A stretch of 64,000 nt of DNA from a bacterium (GTDB taxonomy: Bacteria; CAIWAD01): NCBI GenBank assembly GCA_030685015.1, contig JAUXWS010000019.1:1-64000 (forward strand), given 5' to 3'. Made by a program: the position numbers and the translations under genes. Of this stretch, positions 16,475 through 24,911 are shown in pieces; the stretch's first letter is position 1, and each line of letters starts with the position of its first letter. The notes beneath the pieces were generated by a model. The model made no database searches. It saw only the letters and a program-made list of their open reading frames with translations, and was not told the DNA's origin.

Positions 16475-18716
16475 GGGGCGTCTCCCCCCCGGCCTCGAGG
16501 CTGGGCAGAATCTCTTCGGGCAGGACAGGCAGGCGGGTGAAGCGGCCGCCCGTCGCCTGGTCGAGGGCGGCCAGCACGGCGGGCGCCGTGCCGTCCAGGG
16601 GCAGCTCGCCCAGGCCCTTGGCGCCCTGCGGTCCGTAGCCGCCCGGCGTCTCGCGGAAGCGGACGCGGATGGCGGGCAGATCCAGGGCGGTGGGGATGAT
16701 GTAGGTGCTGAGGCGGTTGTTGGCCATGCGCCCCTCGCGCCAGACCACCTCCTCGAACAGGGCGTAGCCGATGCCCTGGGCCACGCCGCCCTCCACCTGT
16801 CCCTCGGCCAGGGCCGGGTTGACCACGCGGCCGATGTCCTGCACCGCGGTGAAGTCCTCCACCTGGGCCTCTCCCGTCAGCGGATCCACCGCCACCTGGG
16901 CCACGTAGGCCGCCCAGGCGAAGGTCGGATAGGCGTCGCCCACATAGCGCTCCTCGTCCCAGACCACCCAGTCCGGATGGGAGTAGCTCTCCGTCCAGCG
17001 CTCCGGGCCCAGGCGGGCGCCCCGCTTCCGCAAAGCCTCCGCCACGGCGTCGGTCCCGGCCTCCGCCGCCAGGCCGTCCGCCTCCAGGGCGGCGCGCAGG
17101 GCGCGCGCGGCGCCCTGGAGCAGATGACCCACCACCATCGTCGTGCGGCTGGCCACGGTGGGACCGCTGTCGGGCACGCGGGCCGTGTCGGGCGCCTCCA
17201 CCTCGATCGAGGCCTCGTCCGCGCCCAGGCTTTCGCCCACAATCTGGCGGAAGACGGTGATCGCCCCCTGTCCGATCTCCGTGGAGGCCGCCAGCACGCG
17301 CACCACGCCATCGCGGCCCAGTTCGAAGGCGGCCCGGGAGGCCAGGCGCTTTTCCCCGCTGCCCGTGAATCCCGCCCCATGCATGAAGAGCGAGAGGCCC
17401 ACGCCCCGCCGCGGATCCTCCGGCCCAGCCCGGCGGTTGGCCGCCGCGCAGGCGGTCCGGCGCCGATGGTAGTCGGATTCGCCCAGGGCCAGGTCGAGCA
17501 GGCCCTCCAGCCCGATCTCCTCCCGCATCACCTGGCCCGTGGCCGTGGTGTCGCCCTTCCGCAACAGGTTGCGACGGCGCAACTCGGCGGGGTCGAGCCC
17601 CAGGCGGGCGGCGGCCAGATCCATCAGCCGTTCGATGGCGAAGCAGCTCTGGGGCGCGCCGAAACCGCGGAATGCCCCGTGCGGCGGCGTGTTGGTGGCC
17701 CAGGCGCGGGCCAGGATGCGCACATGGTCGCAGCGGTAGGGACCGGCGGCATGCAGGGCCCCGCGCGAGAGCACCACGGGGCTGAGGGTCGTGTAGGCGC
17801 CGGCATCCAGGTTGAAGTCGATGGCAAGGGCCAGCAGGCGGCCGGCGGAGGAGAAGGCGGCGCGGCTGCGCGTGAGGGAGGGGTGGCGCTTGGTGGTGGC
17901 CGCCATGTCCTCGGCGCGGTCGTAGACCATCTTGACGGGGCGCCCCGCCTTGCGGGCCAGCAGGGCGGCATGGGCGGCCAGGAGGGTGGGGTACTCCTCC
18001 TTGCCGCCGAATCCGCCGCCGGTGACGGCCTGGATGACGCGCACCTGCTCCGGCGGCAGCCCGAAGACGGCGCACAACCCGTGCTGCACGTAGTAGGGGC
18101 ACTGCAGGGAGCCGACGACCGTCACCGACCCGCCATCCGCCCAGGCGATCATGCCCTGGGGCTCGATGTAGAGCTGCTCCTGGGCGCCGGTTTCCGCCTC
18201 GTCCTCGAGCAGCAGGTCGGCCTGTTCCCAGATCCCGGCGGGATCCCCTTTGGCGATGCGGATCTCCTTGAGGACTGGTCCGCGGACATGGATGCGTGGA
18301 CCGTCCGCGGCCGCGGCCAGGGCCGCCCGCAGATCCAGCAGCGCGGGCAGGGGCTCCAGCTCGACCGTGACGGCGCGGCGGGCACGCTCCAGGCGGGCCG
18401 GATCCTCATGGGCGAGAAGGAGGAGGGGCTCCTCGGCATGGTTGACCGCGTCCTCGGCCAGGGCCGGCTGGTCCTCGTCCAGCACGGGAATGCAGTTGCG
18501 GCCGGGGATGTCGGCGGGACCGGCCACCGTGAAGCCGGACCAGTCGTAGGCGGGGTCAAGCCGAATGGACTTCAGGCGGGCACGGGGCAGGTGGCTGCGG
18601 ATGGTGATGCCGTGCAGCAGGCCGTCAGGGCGCAGATCGTCCACATAGCGGGCCTCGCCGGTCAGTTTGGCAGGGGCGTCGGGCCGGGGGCTGGAGTCTC
18701 CGATGCGCAGCGGCAT
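16467..18716 (-). CDS. xdhA: Molybdenum-binding subunit of a xanthine dehydrogenase-type hydroxylase
   Basis: A 749-residue large subunit. Molybdopterin motifs include TGGGFGGKEEYPT, HGAFRGFGAPQ, STEIGQGA and the catalytic glutamate in GAKGLGELPLDG near the end. With the next two genes it forms a three-subunit hydroxylase, distinct from the fused XdhD, so the operon encodes two hydroxylases. The start is chosen at 18716 because the product then begins directly before the family consensus (PAKLTGEARYVDDL). GGAGGACAGGA lies upstream. An in-frame ATG at 18779 would add 21 residues. First gene of the run. Confidence 0.85.
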   Translation of the reverse strand: MPLRIGDSSPRPDAPAKLTGEARYVDDLRPDGLLHGITIRSHLPRARLKSIRLDPAYDWSGFTVAGPADIPGRNCIPVLDEDQPALAEDAVNHAEEPLLLLAHEDPARLERARRAVTVELEPLPALLDLRAALAAAADGPRIHVRGPVLKEIRIAKGDPAGIWEQADLLLEDEAETGAQEQLYIEPQGMIAWADGGSVTVVGSLQCPYYVQHGLCAVFGLPPEQVRVIQAVTGGGFGGKEEYPTLLAAHAALLARKAGRPVKMVYDRAEDMAATTKRHPSLTRSRAAFSSAGRLLALAIDFNLDAGAYTTLSPVVLSRGALHAAGPYRCDHVRILARAWATNTPPHGAFRGFGAPQSCFAIERLMDLAAARLGLDPAELRRRNLLRKGDTTATGQVMREEIGLEGLLDLALGESDYHRRRTACAAANRRAGPEDPRRGVGLSLFMHGAGFTGSGEKRLASRAAFELGRDGVVRVLAASTEIGQGAITVFRQIVGESLGADEASIEVEAPDTARVPDSGPTVASRTTMVVGHLLQGAARALRAALEADGLAAEAGTDAVAEALRKRGARLGPERWTESYSHPDWVVWDEERYVGDAYPTFAWAAYVAQVAVDPLTGEAQVEDFTAVQDIGRVVNPALAEGQVEGGVAQGIGYALFEEVVWREGRMANNRLSTYIIPTALDLPAIRVRFRETPGGYGPQGAKGLGELPLDGTAPAVLAALDQATGGRFTRLPVLPEEILPSLEAGGETPRA

Positions 18717-19217
18717 GCTCGTCCTGTCCTCCACGGAGTCCGCCACGGCAGACGCGGCGGGAGGATCAATCAGTCGCATTCCCGTTAATTGCGCAACCAT
18801 CGCTGAACGCTTGATCAGCCACTTTATGACTCCCGGGCTGTCAGTGTCCACCGGGCAAGACGTGCTTTCCGGCCTAGTGGTCAAATCTGTCCATGCGAAA
18901 GGACAAAGGCGGTGGGGGTGTGGATAAGGTGCCAGGTCGGTGCCAGGTCAGTGCCAGGTCGGTGCCAGGTCGGTGCCAGGCCGGTGCCAGGCCGGTGCCG
19001 GGTTGAAATTCCACCCATCAGTGGCATTTTCATGACAGCCTGATCAATTCCGACCACAATCATGTCAGACGCGTGATGCCGCTTGGCCGGCCAATCAAAT
19101 CGCGATGCGAACTGCCTGCTTGTGAGGCGGAGTCGCCGCCCTTCGGATGTGTGGACAACGCCGGTGGCCTGGAAATGCCAGGCAAAGCCGGACCCCGCTA
19201 TGGACAGGGAGCAAGCC
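18717..19217. promoter_or_regulatory. Divergent intergenic region upstream of the purine operon
   Basis: About 500 bases without a convincing gene separate the purine operon from the plus-strand DUF59 gene. It must hold the operon promoter and probably that of the DUF59 gene. I see no clean -35/-10 pair. The notable content is the 11-bp tandem repeat at 18928-19004. A minus-strand open frame spanning the repeat is an artefact of its periodicity. Confidence 0.5.
18928..19004. repeat. Seven tandem copies of an 11-bp repeat
   Basis: The unit GGTGCCAGGTC occurs seven times head to tail. Copies 1, 2 and 4 are identical, copy 3 starts with A, copies 5 and 6 end GCC, and copy 7 is degenerate. The period is close to one DNA helical turn. 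It lies about 210-290 bases upstream of the first purine gene. It may be a phased binding array for a regulator, or a slippage product of the GGTGCCAGG repeat seen elsewhere in the window. Confidence 0.9.
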
Positions 19218-19526
19218 ATGTTGGAACTGGAAGCTGAGATCCGCCATGCCCTGCGCCTGGTCATGGACCCGGAGGTGGGGATCAACATCGTCGATCTGGG
19301 TCTCGTTTATGGGATTGAGCAAGAGGGCGACCGGGCCCGCATCCGCCTGACCATGACCTCGGCGGGCTGCCCCATGCACAGCATGATCACCCAGCAGGCC
19401 GCCTCCGTGGTGCGGGTCAACGTGCCCACCCTCAGGGAGGTGGAGGTGGAGCTGGTCTGGGAACCGGTCTGGACGCCGGCCATGATGGCTCCCGAAGCCC
19501 GCGCCATCCTGGGTTGGGACTCGTGA
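19218..19526 (+). CDS. DUF59/MIP18-family iron-sulfur assembly protein
   Basis: A 102-residue protein of the DUF59 (SufT/PaaD) family. The hallmark PEVGINIVDLGLVYG is followed by the reactive-cysteine region TSAGCPMHSM. Such proteins help to insert or repair Fe-S clusters. ATG at 19218 follows AGGGAG by seven bases. A further ATG at 19200 lacks this spacing. The stop overlaps the start of the next gene by GTGA, so the pair is co-translated. It faces away from an operon rich in Fe-S enzymes, which may be its clients (inference). Confidence 0.85.
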   Translation: MLELEAEIRHALRLVMDPEVGINIVDLGLVYGIEQEGDRARIRLTMTSAGCPMHSMITQQAASVVRVNVPTLREVEVELVWEPVWTPAMMAPEARAILGWDS

Positions 19527-20626
19527 CGCCCCGCCCGCTGCCGGCGCCGCCCTTCCTGCTGCTGGGCGCGCTCTCCCTGCTGGCCGGTCTCTGGGCTGGG
19601 CTGCTCCGCCTGCCCACCCCCCTCCCCGCCCTCCATGGCCTGCTCGCCGCCCTGCATGGCCCGCTCATGGCCGGCGCCTTCCTGGGCACGGTGATCTGCG
19701 CCGAGCGGGCCGCCGCCTTGGGGGGCCGCCCCCTGCTTTGGCTGCCCGCGCTCCTGCACGGTATGGGCGGACTGGCCATGATCGCCGGTCCGGCCCTGCC
19801 GGGTCCGATGACGGCGGTGCGGACGGCTGCCCTGCTCATGACGGCGGGAGCGGCCGGCCTCGTCCTGCTCTTCGTGCCCATCCTGCGGCGCCAGCGCACT
19901 TTCTTCAACACAGTGATGGCCCTGGGCGCCCTGGCCCTGCTGGCGGCCCATATGCAGCTCTGGCTGCGCGGTTCCGCCGTGGCCGCCACGCCCTGGTGGG
20001 CGGCCTTTCTCGTGCTGACCATCGCCGGCGAGCGCTTGGAACTGAACCGCTTGATGAAGCCCTCGCCACGGGCGGAGACGGCCTTCAAAGCGATCCTGCT
20101 GCTTCAACTGGCCGCCCTGGCCGCCACAGGCTGGTCCCTGGAGCTGGGCCTCCGCCTGCAGGGCGCCGGACACCTGCTGCTGGCCATCTGGCTTGGCGTC
20201 AACGATATCGCCCGGCGCACCATCCGCCTGCCCGGTCCGCCACGCTACGCCGCTTTTTGCCTGCTCTCGGGCTACTGCTGGCTGGCCGCGGCGGGCCTCC
20301 TCGCCCTGGTCGGCCCCTGCCAAGTGGCCGGTCCCTGGCGCGACGCCTCCCTCCACGCCCTCTTCCTGGGTTTTGTCTTCGCCATGATCTTCGGCCACGC
20401 GCCCATCATCGTGCCCGCCCTGACCGGCCTGGCCGTGAAGCTGAACCGTGGCTTCCACGTCGCGCTGCTCCTGCTTCACGCCGGTCTGACGGCTCGGATA
20501 GTGGGCGACCTGGGTGGCTGGAGCGGCCTGCGCGTCCACGGCGGCGAGACGGGGGTGGCGGCCATTCTCCTCTTCTTGGTGGTGCTGTTCGCCTCCCTGC
20601 GCAGATCCGGCACATCGGCGGCATGA
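19523..20626 (+). CDS. Polytopic membrane protein, NnrS-like
   Basis: A 367-residue integral membrane protein with about ten to twelve hydrophobic segments. Polar residues inside the membrane include several histidines (LHGLLAALHGPLMAG, LHALFLGFVFAMIFGHAP), a pattern like the haem/copper NnrS family linked to nitric oxide. GTG at 19523 overlaps the DUF59 stop. A TTG three codons earlier is possible. The family call is tentative. Pairing with an Fe-S assembly protein would fit a role in protection of metal centres. Confidence 0.5.
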   Translation: MTPRPLPAPPFLLLGALSLLAGLWAGLLRLPTPLPALHGLLAALHGPLMAGAFLGTVICAERAAALGGRPLLWLPALLHGMGGLAMIAGPALPGPMTAVRTAALLMTAGAAGLVLLFVPILRRQRTFFNTVMALGALALLAAHMQLWLRGSAVAATPWWAAFLVLTIAGERLELNRLMKPSPRAETAFKAILLLQLAALAATGWSLELGLRLQGAGHLLLAIWLGVNDIARRTIRLPGPPRYAAFCLLSGYCWLAAAGLLALVGPCQVAGPWRDASLHALFLGFVFAMIFGHAPIIVPALTGLAVKLNRGFHVALLLLHAGLTARIVGDLGGWSGLRVHGGETGVAAILLFLVVLFASLRRSGTSAA

Positions 20627-20783
20627 GTTGACGACGAGCTGCCCGGTATCCTCGCTCGGAGCAGCATGGCGGTGCCAGGCGCGCTGTGGATCAAAGAAAA
20701 CGAGTCTGACAGCAACGGAATTGCCATTTTGGTGCAGGAGCCAAACACATCATGATCAGAATAACCAAATGGAGGAATCAACC

Positions 20784-21446
20784 ATGAAACGGTTCATGCT
20801 CATGGCTTTGGCCGTGATGATGGTGGCCGGCAGCATGTCCTGCACCATGACCCGCGCCCAGAAGGGCGCCATTTTCGGTGGCGCAGGCGGGGCGGCGGTG
20901 GGCGGCATGATCGGCAAGCAGACGGGCAACACGGCCACCGGCGCCATCATCGGCGCGGCGGTGGGCGGGGCGGCGGGAGCCGTCATCGGCAACTACATGG
21001 ACAAGCAGGCGGAAGAGCTGGCGGCGGAAATGGAGGGGGCTGACGTCGAGCGCGTGGGCGAAGGCATCCAGGTCACCCTCGCCTCGGGCATCCTCTTCGA
21101 CGTGAACAAGTCGGATCTGCGGCCGGCCGCGCAGGAGAGCCTCCGCAGCTTCGCCGAGGTGCTGAACAGGTACCCCGACACAAACATCCTCATCGCCGGA
21201 CACACGGATTCAGACGGTTCCGAGAGCCACAACCAGCAGCTCTCCGAGCGCCGCGCCCAGGCTGTCTACCACTACCTGGTCCGGAACGCGGTGGCCGCCA
21301 CGCGCATCGGCACGGTGGGCTATGGCGAGAGCCAGCCCGTGGCCGACAACTCGACGGTGGCGGGGAAGCAGGCCAACCGCCGCGTGGAAGTGGCGATCAT
21401 GGCCAATGAGGAGCTGAAGAAGAGCGCCGAGTCGCAATCCAACTAA
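20784..21446 (+). CDS. OmpA-family outer-membrane lipoprotein with glycine-zipper segment
   Basis: A 220-residue lipoprotein. The signal peptide ends in a lipobox (VAGSMSC, cysteine at about residue 20). Residues 30-70 form a Gly/Ala-rich glycine-zipper with two hydrophobic stretches (AIFGGAGGAAVGGMIG, AIIGAAVGGAAGAVIG). Residues 95-205 form an OmpA peptidoglycan-binding domain (FDVNKSDLRP, GHTDSDGSESHN, LSERRAQAV, NRRVEV). It anchors the outer membrane to the cell wall. GGAGGAATC precedes the ATG. A terminator follows. Confidence 0.9.
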   Translation: MKRFMLMALAVMMVAGSMSCTMTRAQKGAIFGGAGGAAVGGMIGKQTGNTATGAIIGAAVGGAAGAVIGNYMDKQAEELAAEMEGADVERVGEGIQVTLASGILFDVNKSDLRPAAQESLRSFAEVLNRYPDTNILIAGHTDSDGSESHNQQLSERRAQAVYHYLVRNAVAATRIGTVGYGESQPVADNSTVAGKQANRRVEVAIMANEELKKSAESQSN

Positions 21447-21469
21447 GTGGCCACGGCACAGACCATGAC

Positions 21470-21502
21470 GGAACGGGTCCCCACCAGGACCCGTTTCCTT
21501 TT
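21470..21502. terminator. Rho-independent terminator between convergent genes
   Basis: The stem GGAACGGGTCC pairs with GGACCCGTTTCC (one bulged A) around CCACCA, followed by TTTTC on the plus strand. It ends the OmpA lipoprotein transcript. The nadB gene converges from the other side, so it may work in both directions. Confidence 0.75.
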
Positions 21503-23181
21503 CATGGCTGTCCATCCGCATCCGGCAGCCACAGACGCGCCTGCCGCTCGCCATCGCGCTCCAGCCAGGTGTCGTGCCGCCAGCGGGCGTCGTCGCGGCG
21601 GGGGTGGTCCAGGCGGGCGTGGAGGCCGCGCGACTCCTCCCGGAAGAGGGCACATTCGACGGAGAGGCGGGCGGCGGCGGCCATGTTGCGCAATTCGACC
21701 AGTCCGGGGCGCAGGCTGGTGCGGCGGTAGTAATCCTCGATCTGCCCGCCGATCAGCGCCAGCCGGCTGCGGGCGCGCTCCAGGCGTGACCGCGAGCGGA
21801 CGATTCCCACGTAATCCCACATCAGGCCGCGGATCTCCTCGCGATCGTGCTCCACCACCACCCACTCCTCGGGGTCGTAGGTGCCGGACTTGTCCCAGGG
21901 CGCGATGCGCGCCGCAGGCGGCTCCGGCAGCGGATCGAGCGCCACGGCGGCGGCGGCCCGGCGGGCGTAGACGACAGCCTCGAGCAGGCTGTTGGAGGCG
22001 AGGCGGTTGGCGCCGTGGACACCCGTGCAGGCCGCCTCGCCCACCGCGTAGAGGCCGGGCAGACTGGTGCGGCCGTCCAGGTCCGTCCACACGCCGCCGC
22101 ACTGGTAGTGGGCGGCGGGCACCACGGGGATGGGCTCCCGCGTGATGTCCAGCCCCAGTTCCAGACAGTGGCGGTGGATGGTGGGGAACTGCTCGCGCAG
22201 CTCGGCGGCGGGCAGATGCGTGGCGTCAAGCAGGACGTGGTCCACCCCCTCCGCCTTCATGTGCTGATCGATGCCGCGCGCCACGACATCCCGCGGCGCC
22301 AGCTCCCGCATGGGATGGACCCCCTCGAGGATGCGGCGGCCGCGGGCGTCCACCAGCACCGCTCCATGGCCGCGCAGGGCCTCGGAGATGAGCCAGTTGC
22401 GGGCCTCGGGCAGGGCCAGGCTGGTGGGATGGAACTGGAAGAACTCCAGGTTGGCCAACCGCGCGCCGGCCCGCCAGGCCAGCGCCGTGCCGTCCCCGGT
22501 GGCCACTTCCGGATTGGTCGTGTGGCGGTAGATCTGGCCGCTGCCGCCCGAGGCCAGCACCGTGGCGCGGGCCAGCACCCGGTGGATGGGGAAGGTCTCG
22601 CCGGGATCGGTGACGGGCATGACATAGGCGCCGTGGCAGGGTCCGCCGTCGGCGCGACCTTCGTCCTGGAAGTGGTGGCGCGTGATGAGATCCACCACCA
22701 TCCAGTGCGGCAGGAGGGTGATGCGCGGATGGCGGCGCGCCGCCTCGAGCAGCGCGCGCTCGATCTCGGCGCCCGTCAGGTCGCGGGCGTGGACGATGCG
22801 GTGGTGGGCGTGGCCGCCCTCGCGGCCCAGATGCAGCCGGCCCTGATCATCCTGGGTGAAGCGCGTGCCCTGCTCCACCAGCCAGCGGATGCTGGCCGGA
22901 CCCTCGCGCACGATCTGCCGCACGGCGGCCTCGTGGCAGAGGCCGTCGCCGGCGGCCAGGGTGTCCTGCTCGTGCTGGGCGAAGGAATCCTCCCCGCCCA
23001 ACGCACTGGCGATGCCACCCTGGGCGCGGTTGGTGGAGGTGTCGAGCAGGTCGGATTTGGTGAGAAGCAGCACGGCGCCATGCTCCGCCGCGCAGAGGGC
23101 GAAGCTGAGCCCGGCGATGCCGCTGCCCACGACCAGGAAATCCGTCGCCGGGGGCGGAGTGGTGGCGTCCAGTTCAGTCAT
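21502..23181 (-). CDS. nadB: L-aspartate oxidase
   Basis: A 559-residue flavoprotein of the succinate dehydrogenase/fumarate reductase family. It oxidises aspartate to iminoaspartate in NAD synthesis. Visible are the FAD GxGxxG motif (VVGSGIAGLSFALCA), the TNRAQGGIA motif, HPTSLA, and the C-terminal GEAACTGVHGANRLASNSL. The start at 23181 lies within the last codons of lpxK (8-base overlap). No strong binding site is visible, so it is probably translationally coupled. The product is of normal length. No nadA or nadC lies nearby. Confidence 0.92.
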   Translation of the reverse strand: MTELDATTPPPATDFLVVGSGIAGLSFALCAAEHGAVLLLTKSDLLDTSTNRAQGGIASALGGEDSFAQHEQDTLAAGDGLCHEAAVRQIVREGPASIRWLVEQGTRFTQDDQGRLHLGREGGHAHHRIVHARDLTGAEIERALLEAARRHPRITLLPHWMVVDLITRHHFQDEGRADGGPCHGAYVMPVTDPGETFPIHRVLARATVLASGGSGQIYRHTTNPEVATGDGTALAWRAGARLANLEFFQFHPTSLALPEARNWLISEALRGHGAVLVDARGRRILEGVHPMRELAPRDVVARGIDQHMKAEGVDHVLLDATHLPAAELREQFPTIHRHCLELGLDITREPIPVVPAAHYQCGGVWTDLDGRTSLPGLYAVGEAACTGVHGANRLASNSLLEAVVYARRAAAAVALDPLPEPPAARIAPWDKSGTYDPEEWVVVEHDREEIRGLMWDYVGIVRSRSRLERARSRLALIGGQIEDYYRRTSLRPGLVELRNMAAAARLSVECALFREESRGLHARLDHPRRDDARWRHDTWLERDGERQARLWLPDADGQP

Positions 23182-24229
23182 GGCGGGCAAGATAGTCGTG
23201 CCCGGCACGAATGCGCAGGTCCAGGTCGGCGGCAAGGACGGGCAGGCCATGCCCGGCGGGCAGGCGCACGGCGTCCTTCCAGGTGGTGACCAGATGGCGC
23301 AGGTGATGATCGGCCACGGCGCGCCGCAGCCCGGCGAGGTCCCCTTCCGACCAGCGGTGGTGGTCGCCCAGGCAGCGGCTCCAGGCCGGCGGCCCCAGCA
23401 GGCGCACCGTCTGGGCCAGGAAGCGTTCCGGGGCCGCGATGCCGCAGAAAATGCCATGGCGTCCCACGCCGCCCGCCGGCACCACGACGCCGCTCTCAGG
23501 ATGGCTGAGGCGGCCCGGGGAGGATTCCATCACGAAGAGCGGGGGCAGGGGCCGGCCGGCGCGGCGGAAGAGTTCCGCGAACCAGGCGAGGCGCTCCTCG
23601 ACCAGCGGCCGGGAGGGTCGTCCGAGCAGCAGCAGATGGGCGTCCAGAGCGGCGGCGGGGGATTCGCGCAGGCGGCCGAAGGGCAGCACGGCCTCGCGGG
23701 CGGGATCCACCGCGCAGTCCCAGAGCAACAGGTCGCGATCCCGCCGCAAGGCCAGGTGCTGGAATCCGTCGTCGAGCAGAAGGCAGCCCGCGCCCAGCTC
23801 CCGCAGGCGGCGCGCCCCGGCCCGGCGATCCTCGCAGACGGCCACCCAGGCGGTCGGCACCTGGCGGGCCAGCATGAGGGGCTCGTCTCCCGCCTCGTCC
23901 ACATCCATCCCCGGCAGCGGACCTTCCCCCTGGCTGACCAGCCGCCAACCGCGGCTGCGCCGTCCGTAGCCGCGGGAGAGGATGGCGACGGGCGGCGGCA
24001 GCTCCGGCAGGTGCGCCGCCAGCTCGTGGGGGGCGCCCTGCAGAATGGACCGGGCCAGGTGGCGGATGAGCGGACTCTTGCCCGTGCCCCCCAGGCTGAT
24101 GTTTCCCACCGACACCACGGGCAGGCCCGCCTCGGCGGCGGGCAACAGGCCCTGATGGTAAAGGCGCCGCCGCAGGGCCATGAGACCGCCCCAGGGCGCG
24201 GAGAGCAGGCGTGTCACCGGCTTAGGCAT
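23174..24229 (-). CDS. lpxK: Tetraacyldisaccharide 4'-kinase
   Basis: A 351-residue lipid A kinase at the inner membrane. The Walker A motif is SVGNISLGGTGKS with K51. Family motifs LSRGYGR, AGDEPLMLA and LDDGFQH are all present. It phosphorylates the 4' position of the lipid A disaccharide made by LpxB, encoded two genes upstream. The ATG overlaps the stop of the DUF374 gene by 8 bases. Long upstream frame is a shadow of that gene. Confidence 0.93.
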   Translation of the reverse strand: MPKPVTRLLSAPWGGLMALRRRLYHQGLLPAAEAGLPVVSVGNISLGGTGKSPLIRHLARSILQGAPHELAAHLPELPPPVAILSRGYGRRSRGWRLVSQGEGPLPGMDVDEAGDEPLMLARQVPTAWVAVCEDRRAGARRLRELGAGCLLLDDGFQHLALRRDRDLLLWDCAVDPAREAVLPFGRLRESPAAALDAHLLLLGRPSRPLVEERLAWFAELFRRAGRPLPPLFVMESSPGRLSHPESGVVVPAGGVGRHGIFCGIAAPERFLAQTVRLLGPPAWSRCLGDHHRWSEGDLAGLRRAVADHHLRHLVTTWKDAVRLPAGHGLPVLAADLDLRIRAGHDYLARHD

Positions 24230-24911
24230 CGCCGCCCCACTTCTGGCCGGGTGCGTCGTACCAGGCATCGGCGCGCCGCTCCAACTCCACCAGGGCCCGT
24301 TCCAGGCTTTCGCACTGGGCGCGCAGATCCCCCTCGGGCGGGCATTCAACGGGCTCGCCATAGAGGACCACGGCCCGGCTGAAGGGCCGCCACAGCTGGA
24401 AGCGATCCCAGGATCGGAAGCGGATGGGCCGGCGGGCGCCCCAGCTCATGGGCAGGACCAGGGCGCGGCTCTCGCGGGCGATCTGCACCACGCCCGCCTT
24501 GAGGCGGTGGCGCGGTCCCTTGGGGCCGTCCGGCATGATGGCGCCCACCGTGCCGGGCACCGAGAGCACGGCCACCAGCTCGCGCAGCGCCTCGCGGCCG
24601 CCGCGGCTGCTGGAGCCGCGCACGGTGCGATAACCCAGTTTCTCGACGGTGCGGGCGATCATCTCCCCGTCGCGGGAGAGGGAGACCATGGGCACAATCC
24701 CCTCGCCGCAGTGCTCCATGATGGGGAGCAGGATGCGTCCGTGCCAGAGGGCGATGAGCACGCTGCGCCCCGCCGCGCGGGCCGTCTCGAGGCCCTCGCG
24801 CCCCACCGGCTCCACGCGCACCAGGGCATGGAGGAGCTTGAGCAGCAACCAGCCCAGCTCCACCACCAGCCAGGCCACGGCCCGGCGCTTCAGGCTGCGC
24901 CAGCTCAGCAC
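24222..24911 (-). CDS. DUF374 lysophospholipid acyltransferase-like protein
   Basis: A 229-residue protein with the DUF374 set of motifs: ALWHGRILLPI, SRDGEMIA, RGSSSRGG and MPDGPKGPRH. The family is related to LPS and phospholipid acyltransferases. It often sits between lpxB and lpxK and probably acts in lipid A acylation or envelope lipid synthesis. A hydrophobic N-terminal segment (residues 12-32) suggests membrane anchoring. Start is GTG at 24911 within the end of lpxB. Confidence 0.85.
   Translation of the reverse strand: MLSWRSLKRRAVAWLVVELGWLLLKLLHALVRVEPVGREGLETARAAGRSVLIALWHGRILLPIMEHCGEGIVPMVSLSRDGEMIARTVEKLGYRTVRGSSSRGGREALRELVAVLSVPGTVGAIMPDGPKGPRHRLKAGVVQIARESRALVLPMSWGARRPIRFRSWDRFQLWRPFSRAVVLYGEPVECPPEGDLRAQCESLERALVELERRADAWYDAPGQKWGGDA

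Noticed and set aside
11064-18716. Selenocysteine codons in the hydroxylases
   Set aside because: No in-frame TGA interrupts the genes. Enzymes of this family use a labile selenium ligand rather than selenocysteine.
16059-18788. 909-residue plus-strand frame opposite the molybdenum subunit
   Set aside because: Shadow of a gene with clear molybdopterin motifs. The composition (Gly, Arg, Gln, His rich) is that of antisense GC-rich DNA.
18928-19004. Possible CRISPR array
   Set aside because: The units are 11 bp with no spacers, so this is a simple tandem repeat. No other array-like pattern or cas gene is present in the window.
18881-19288. 135-residue minus-strand frame across the 11-bp repeats
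   Set aside because: The repeat simply reads as a periodic peptide; there is no start signal and no family.
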